DNA of 35,902 nucleotides from Cyanobium sp. FGCU6 (GTDB lineage Bacteria > Cyanobacteriota > Cyanobacteriia > PCC-6307 > Cyanobiaceae). The notes under the pieces were generated by a model, which was given only the letters and a program-made list of their open reading frames with translations, was not told where the DNA came from and searched no databases. Positions 32,162-35,902 of this stretch are shown one piece after another. A program made the translations under genes and the position numbers. The first letter of the stretch is position 1. Every line of letters begins with the position of its first letter. The DNA is taken from NCBI GenBank assembly GCA_024958655.1, contig JANWUR010000031.1, forward strand, positions 1-35,902, given 5' to 3'.

Positions 32162-32754
32162 TGCCGCTGCGCGCCTGCCTGCTCACCGGCGGGGAGAGCC
32201 GGCGCATGGGCCGCGACAAGGCGCTGCTGCCCCACCCCGAGGGCGGCTGCTGGCTGGAGCGCACGTTGCTGCTTCTGGGCCGGCTTGGCGCCCCGATCAC
32301 CCTGCTGAGTCGCCACCCTGCCCACCTGGCGCTGGCGCAGCGACTGGCCCCCCGGCTGCCACCGATCACCGCCCTGGCCGAACCGCCGCCCTGGGAGGGG
32401 CCGCTGCTGGCGCTGCACCGGTTGATGCGGCAGCACCCCGAGCAGCGGCTGCTGCTCTGCCCGGTGGACATGCCGGCTCTGAGCCTGGACGTGCTGCGGA
32501 CGCTGCTGGCGGCAGCAGCGGAGAGCCCCACGCAGCCGCACCTGGCCCACGACGGTGAGCGGCTGCAACCGCTGCTGGGCCTCTATCCGAGCAGCGCCCG
32601 GGTCGGTGCCCACCTGGCCGCAGCGGTGGGGCGAGGCGAACGGCGCCTGCAGAGCTGGCTGGCAGACCTGCCCACCCGGGCGGTGTGCCTGGATCCCCGC
32701 GCCATCCGCAACGTGAACCGGCCGGAGGCCGATCAAGCGCCCGCTGCGCCCTGA
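32161..32754 (+). CDS. mobA: Molybdenum cofactor guanylyltransferase
   Basis: 197 residues from ATG 32161. It transfers GMP from GTP to molybdopterin to build the MGD cofactor needed by NarB. The nucleotide-binding signature LTGGESRRMGRDKALL lies at the N-terminus, and CPVDMPAL is the metal-binding strand. NPEADQ-like residues near the end (NVNRPEADQ) match the family C-terminus. It overlaps the previous gene's stop by one base. The linkage to narB makes its role clear. Confidence 0.93.
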   Translation: MPLRACLLTGGESRRMGRDKALLPHPEGGCWLERTLLLLGRLGAPITLLSRHPAHLALAQRLAPRLPPITALAEPPPWEGPLLALHRLMRQHPEQRLLLCPVDMPALSLDVLRTLLAAAAESPTQPHLAHDGERLQPLLGLYPSSARVGAHLAAAVGRGERRLQSWLADLPTRAVCLDPRAIRNVNRPEADQAPAAP

Positions 32755-32811
32755 GCCCTATGTCGGGTCGACTGAGTTGGTTGCCCTGCGGTGGGTTCGG
32801 GGATACGCCAG

Positions 32812-33054
32812 GTGAACATGCACGAGGCCAAAACCCACTTGTCGCCCCTGGTGGAGGAAGCCGCCGCCGCCGGCGCATCGTTTGTGATCTGCAAGGCCGG
32901 ACGGCCCATGGTGCGCGTCACGCCGCTGCACGATCAGGATGCGGCGGCGGCACCGCGGCGTCGCCTCGGTCTGCTTGCCGGAGAGTGCCAGGTGCCCGAC
33001 GACTTCGATCAGCTGGCGGCGGCGGAGATCGCCGATCTGTTCGAGGGCCGCTGA
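32812..33054 (+). CDS. Orphan Phd/YefM-type antitoxin
   Basis: About 80 residues. The start is GTG 32812 or ATG 32818; the frame runs back to 32791. VNMHEAKTHLSPLVEEA and FVICKAGRPMVRVTPL are the Phd/YefM DNA-binding fold. The tail RRRLGLLAGECQVPDDFDQL with EIADLFEGR is the form usually followed by a PIN-domain (VapC-type) toxin. No PIN toxin follows: the next about 180 bases give no matching frame. It is therefore a solitary antitoxin, left after toxin loss or kept for other control. It sits at the right edge of the core block. Confidence 0.8.
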   Translation: MNMHEAKTHLSPLVEEAAAAGASFVICKAGRPMVRVTPLHDQDAAAAPRRRLGLLAGECQVPDDFDQLAAAEIADLFEGR

Positions 33055-33420
33055 GCGCACCATGCCCTGGCAGTGGCCGCTGAAATCGCTGCCCGCCCCC
33101 TGTCCACGCCGCTTGCCACCGCCATGCCCGCCAGTACCAGCAGCCCAGCTGCAGGCCGGCGGCGCTGAGGGGCCGCTCCGCCAGCGGCGCGCCTTGGGCA
33201 AAGGCCTTCTGTGATTCCCGTCGGCTGGAGTGGTTTGTTGTGCAGCAGTGCAAGCGCGACTTCTCAAGCCAGATTATATCACTTGGTCGTATTCTCGAAA
33301 AAATTGACCTTCGACTGACTACGCATTGTATGCAGAACGCAGTGCGCTGCACAAGCGTTGACCACTGGCGTGACTATGATGCCACTTCCCCCTGGTGGAC
33401 GACCTGGGCGTTGAGCCGCT
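33055..33420 (+). other. Gene-free stretch between the orphan antitoxin and the right cassette array
   Basis: No frame here resembles a known protein. The first about 160 bases are GC-rich like the core; from about 33220 the DNA turns AT-richer, so a junction between core and cassette DNA is likely near there. GCGTTGA- and GCAGAACGC-like words around 33330-33360 hint at more decayed attC arms but do not form a clear site. Confidence 0.4.
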
Positions 33421-33507
33421 GCGCAACGCTCCAAATCAGAAGCGGGCATGAATCTCAGCGTGAAAGTTAGCCATTGCTCCCGTCTTCTGGATTTGGATGT
33501 TAGAAGG
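33421..33507 (-). other. Integron attC-like site D (87 bp), minus orientation
   Basis: On the minus strand it opens with CCTTCTAAC and closes with GCGTTGCGC. The arms TCCAAAT-C-CAGAAG-A-CGGG and CCCGCTTCTGATTTGGA pair fully except for the unpaired C and A, the same layout as sites A and B. The opening CCTTCTAAC is the exact complement of the cassette-start core GTTAGAAGG rebuilt across the IS5 element. The toxin gene's stop codon lies in the opening core. Confidence 0.8.
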
Positions 33508-33853
33508 TGTCATCTTTTAGGCAAGCAGACAGTACTTCAATAAGTTGGCAAATGACTACTGAGAACTTGGCATGAGTCAGATGACCAGCAACTCCAAGAA
33601 TAAGAGTCTCATTGGCAGTGAATAGCTTGGTGCCACGGATAAAACTGTCTTGTTTGATGCCACCGCAGAGGAAGTCGGTCTCTTTGAGGGAAAGGGCATG
33701 TAAATCACCATATTGCTTGCTGGTGATTTGACAAAGAAGAAAATCACCTCTGCCAGCTTCAGCCAGGACAAGGGCAGGCCTGCGCTTGGATTGCGACAGA
33801 TCGGAATAAGGGAATCGAATGATGACTACATCACCTACTGAAGGTGCGCCCAT
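33500..33853 (-). CDS. MazF/PemK-family toxin
   Basis: 117 residues. GDVVIIRFPYSDLSQSKRRPALVLA is the MazF/PemK signature, followed by DFLLCQITSKQYGD (the catalytic Thr/Ser region) and DSFIRGTKLFTANETLIL. The family cleaves mRNA at short motifs unless bound by its antitoxin. It overlaps the antitoxin gene by 19 bp and ends inside the attC-like site. Its low GC contrasts with the nitrate genes. It probably stabilises the cassette array by post-segregational killing; this is inference. Confidence 0.88.
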   Translation of the reverse strand: MGAPSVGDVVIIRFPYSDLSQSKRRPALVLAEAGRGDFLLCQITSKQYGDLHALSLKETDFLCGGIKQDSFIRGTKLFTANETLILGVAGHLTHAKFSVVICQLIEVLSACLKDDTF

Positions 33854-34044
33854 GCCTCCTCTTCATCTGGATTGAGCCAATCATCTGAAAACGAAGGTTC
33901 GCTCAATGCGATTCCGCTTAACGCAGAATCCTTGTCGCTTCGTGGCACTGCGACCAAGACCTTGAGGCCCTCTTGGAGATGTACTGACGTATTGAGCCGT
34001 ATTCGGCCGTCCGGCTCAACAACAGCATCATAGAGGTTCTCCAT
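33835..34044 (-). CDS. Antitoxin partner of the MazF/PemK-like toxin
   Basis: 69 residues from the ATG at 34044 (MENLYDAVVEPDGRIRL). The N-terminal part, with VEPDGRIRLNTSVHLQEGLKVLV, resembles a small AbrB/MazE-like DNA-binding fold. The acidic C-terminus (SFSDDWLNPDEEEAWAHLQ) is the kind that wraps the toxin. It lies immediately upstream of the toxin and overlaps its start by 19 bp. The family was not recognised by name; the pairing rests on position, size and the acidic tail. Confidence 0.75.
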   Translation of the reverse strand: MENLYDAVVEPDGRIRLNTSVHLQEGLKVLVAVPRSDKDSALSGIALSEPSFSDDWLNPDEEEAWAHLQ

Positions 34045-34178
34045 TTTTTCTTTAGACCTCCAATACATTTGATTCCACTTTAGCCAAGAAACCACCGAGT
34101 TGCCCTCCTGGCTTGTGAAATGGAGCCCGGACCCCTCTCACCCGAAAGGGCTGACTCCTCAGCCTCCCACGCATCCTT

Positions 34179-34182
34179 CTAA
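34179..34182 (+). repeat. Left target-site duplication (CTAA) of the IS5-type element
   Basis: CTAA, repeated at 35468-35471; fits the YTAR targets of some IS5-group elements. Confidence 0.75.
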
Positions 34183-35467
34183 GAGTTCGCTGAAAAACTC
34201 GGCCGCCCCTGCGAGAATGGGTCAACCACCCATTGCGGCGAATCCGCAGGCTGGCGAATCAGGCCCTCAATCGCCTGAATCCCACCTTCTGTCAGCTGTA
34301 TGCCTCAGAAGGCAGACCATCGGTGCCGCCGGAGCAGCTGCTGCTGGCCTCGCTTCTGCAGGCCTTCTACGGGATCCGCTCAGAGAGGCTCTTGCTGGAG
34401 CAGCTGCACTACAACCTGCTGTACCGGTGGTTTGTGGGTCTGGGCCCTGACGATCCGATCTGGCACCCGACCACATTCACCAAGAACCGGGAGCGCTTGC
34501 TGAATGAGGACGTCATGGGCAAGTTCCTGGAGAAGCTGATGGGTGCACCAGAGGTGAAACCACTGCTCAGTGATGAGCATTTCTCCGTGGATGGGTCTCT
34601 GTTGCAGGCCTGGGCTTCCCATGCCTCCCTCAAGTGCATCGATGGCAAAGAGGATCCACCGCCGCCGCCTGCAGGCCCTGGCGAGGGATTCGGCGCTCCC
34701 AAGGAGGGGAAGAAACGCGCCAAGGGTGACTTCCGCGGAGTCAAGCTCAGCAACGAGACCCACCGCTCCGAGACGGATCCGGAGGCGCTGCTGGCCCGCA
34801 AGTCCCAGGCCCACCCGGCACAGCTGAGCTATCGGGGCCATGTGCTCATGGAAAACCGCCACGACCTTGTGGTGGATTGCCAGGTGACACTGGCCGATGG
34901 CTACGGCGAACGAGATGCGGCGCAGGAGATGGCTGCAGATTGCCCCGGTGCACACCGCAAGACCATCGGGGCTGACAAGAACTACGACACCAAGGGCTTT
35001 GTCGCCGAGATGCGGCGCCTGGGGGTAACTCCCCACGTGGCTCAGAACACTGCCCGTAGCGGCGGCTCCGCCATCGATGGCCGCACGACTCGCCACGAGG
35101 GCTACGCCAAGTCGATCAATGCCCGCCGGGGGATTGAGAAGATTATCGGCTGGATCAAACAGTTCGGCGGTCTACGTCAGTTCAAGCTGCGCGGGCGTGA
35201 CAACGTCAGTGCGGTATTCGGGCTGTGCGTGATCGCCTACAACCTGACCCGCCTGGGCAACATCCTCAAGTCGGCGATGGAGGTCGCATGAGCGCTCGAT
35301 TGGCGAGTGGTGTGTCCAAAGACCACCACTCCAGGAGCCCGCTGCATGGGATTGGCCGCGAAATCCACGCAATGACCGAATTCAGGAACAGAAATCAAGG
35401 GAAATAAGCAGGAAGTCAGTCGAAGCTGTGGAAAACTCTCTTGGCAGGCAGGTTTTTCTGCAAACTC
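34183..35467 (+). mobile_element. IS5-type insertion sequence inside an attC core
   Basis: 1285 bp. Inverted ends: GAGTTCGCTGAAAAACTC from 34183, and inward from 35467 GAGTTTGCAGAAAAACCT (four mismatches in 18). A CTAA duplication flanks it. Removing the element and one CTAA restores CATCCTTCTAACGCTCATC, which on the minus strand is the core GCGTTAGAAGG of the attC-like site at 35468-35551. The intact duplication suggests a recent, single insertion. Confidence 0.88.
34233..35291 (+). CDS. IS5-family transposase, start apparently disrupted
   Basis: The readable frame gives 352 residues from a TTG. Family features: GRPSVPPEQLLLASLLQAFYGIRSERLLLEQLHYNLLYRWFVG at the N-terminus, the first catalytic Asp in HFSVDGSLLQAW, the second in IGADKNYDTKGF, and the C-terminal region RRGIEKIIGWIKQFGGLRQFKLRGRDNV with the Glu. 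In-frame codons just upstream read VNHPLRRIRR without a start before a TGA at 34191. An ATG at 34217 would enter this frame only if one G of AATGGGTC were absent (giving MVNHPLRR), so a 1-bp insertion may have broken the start. It may re-initiate at the TTG or be inactive. Confidence 0.82.
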   Translation: MRRIRRLANQALNRLNPTFCQLYASEGRPSVPPEQLLLASLLQAFYGIRSERLLLEQLHYNLLYRWFVGLGPDDPIWHPTTFTKNRERLLNEDVMGKFLEKLMGAPEVKPLLSDEHFSVDGSLLQAWASHASLKCIDGKEDPPPPPAGPGEGFGAPKEGKKRAKGDFRGVKLSNETHRSETDPEALLARKSQAHPAQLSYRGHVLMENRHDLVVDCQVTLADGYGERDAAQEMAADCPGAHRKTIGADKNYDTKGFVAEMRRLGVTPHVAQNTARSGGSAIDGRTTRHEGYAKSINARRGIEKIIGWIKQFGGLRQFKLRGRDNVSAVFGLCVIAYNLTRLGNILKSAMEVA

Positions 35468-35471
35468 CTAA
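35468..35471 (+). repeat. Right target-site duplication (CTAA) of the IS5-type element
   Basis: CTAA, same as 34179-34182; it forms part of the attC core CTAACGC. Confidence 0.75.
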
Positions 35472-35551
35472 CGCTCATCATCACCCGCCCGCAGAATCTT
35501 TCGTCCAATGCAGGCCTGTTGAGCCGGGTCGGGTGAATGATGTTGTTGGGT
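35468..35551 (-). other. Integron attC-like site H (84 bp), minus orientation
   Basis: On the minus strand it opens with ACCCAAC (a perfect RYYYAAC) and closes with GCGTTAG. The arms CATCAT-T-CACCCG-A-CCCG and CGGGCGGGTGATGATG pair fully except for two unpaired bases (T and A). It follows the WD40-like gene by about 40 bases and precedes the toxin cassette. The IS5-type element inserted in its closing core. Confidence 0.8.
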
Positions 35552-35592
35552 GGTCGCCTTTCAGGTTTGTATGCTGATTCACGTAAAGCCTC

Positions 35593-35902
35593 TCACTTCC
35601 GCACCCCAAGCTCTCGGCATGTTGCCTGCGCTGCCTCCACCACCGGAGCCAGGACCGTGTCGGTGGGAATGGAAGCCAGATCGATCTGGCGGCAGGCGGC
35701 GCGGGCGATCGGGGCGGGCGTCCAGCGCCGCAGCGAACCATCCCTGCCGCCGCTGATCAGCTCGCCGTTCTTCAGCTCGATCAGGCTATTCACCCCGTCC
35801 TGGCCCGTGGCGATCGGCTTGCCATCGCCCACCGGCTTGCCATCCCGCCAGCGCCGCAGCGAACCATCCCTGCCGCCGCTGATCAGCTCGCCGTTCTTCA
35901 GC
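35593..35902 (-). CDS. C-terminal part of a WD40-like repeat protein (runs off the window)
   Basis: About 102 residues are visible, ending VVEAAQATCRELGVRK. Two copies of a 42-residue unit with core LKNGELISGGRDGSLRRW are seen, joined by DGKPIATGQDGVNSLIE. This NGxLxSGGxDGxLRxW pattern is a WD40/beta-propeller blade common in large cyanobacterial repeat proteins. The start and most repeats lie beyond the window. The C-terminal tail (ARAACRQIDLASIPTDT) is the usual cap seen after such repeats in effector-type proteins, but no effector domain is visible. It is followed by attC-like site H, so it may be the end of a large cassette. Confidence 0.7.
   Translation of the reverse strand, partial: LKNGELISGGRDGSLRRWRDGKPVGDGKPIATGQDGVNSLIELKNGELISGGRDGSLRRWTPAPIARAACRQIDLASIPTDTVLAPVVEAAQATCRELGVRK
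35722..35776 (-). repeat. Identical 55-bp repeat in the WD40-like gene, copy 1
   Basis: Identical to 35848-35902, offset 126 bp (42 codons, one propeller blade). Confidence 0.85.
35848..35902 (-). repeat. Identical 55-bp repeat in the WD40-like gene, copy 2
   Basis: Identical to 35722-35776; it reaches the window end, so the repeat may be longer. Confidence 0.85.

Noticed and set aside
1..35902. CRISPR array or tRNA/rRNA genes
   Set aside because: No regularly spaced short direct repeats; the only close direct repeat is the WD40 blade pair. No tRNA-like cloverleaf or rRNA sequence was recognised by eye; a covariance scan was not possible.

Overview
The window looks like the chromosome of a freshwater or brackish picocyanobacterium (Synechococcus/Cyanobium-like; this is inference). 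The central part (about 13.3-33.1 kb) is GC-rich and carries a cyanobacterial nitrate-assimilation island: ferredoxin-nitrite reductase (nirA), a HEAT-CbiX chelatase-like protein beside it, a TrpD2-like protein, the ABC nitrate transporter nrtABCD, ferredoxin-nitrate reductase narB, a nitrate-reductase-associated protein and mobA. Nitrate is imported by NrtABCD, reduced to nitrite by the molybdenum enzyme NarB and to ammonium by the siroheme enzyme NirA. MobA serves the Mo cofactor and the CbiX-like protein plausibly serves siroheme. Next to this lie acnB, a bile-acid/sodium symporter family transporter, three paralogous small lipoproteins and a decayed cytochrome b561-type gene.

Both flanks differ in composition and content. 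The left flank (1 to about 13.2 kb) and the right flank (33.4 kb to the end) hold unrelated, often AT-richer genes, each followed by an imperfect inverted repeat of about 83-91 bp. These repeats have the form of integron attC sites: paired outer cores of the GTTAG/CTAAC type, inner arms with unpaired bases, and a variable centre. For several genes the first bases after one repeat are the reverse complement of the outer core of the next repeat, which is the signature of a mobile gene cassette. The match is 9 of 9 for the MazF-like toxin cassette and 8 of 8 for the HicBA cassette. No integrase gene is visible, so these are arrays lacking an integrase within the window. The left array reads + and the right array reads -, both pointing toward the nitrate core.

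Cassette cargo: a TIR/deoxyribosyltransferase-like + pentapeptide-repeat + Clp N-domain fusion; a large protein with a class III nucleotidyl cyclase domain; two membrane-anchored unknowns; HicBA; a two-gene membrane-protein unit; an FkbM methyltransferase; a MazEF-like toxin-antitoxin pair; and the end of a WD40-like repeat protein.

Insertion sequences have hit the arrays repeatedly. An IS256 element abuts an IS1595-type transposase remnant, an IS3 element (with a -1 frameshift signal) apparently splits one attC, and an IS5-type element with a CTAA target duplication sits exactly in an attC core. No tRNA, rRNA or CRISPR array was seen.
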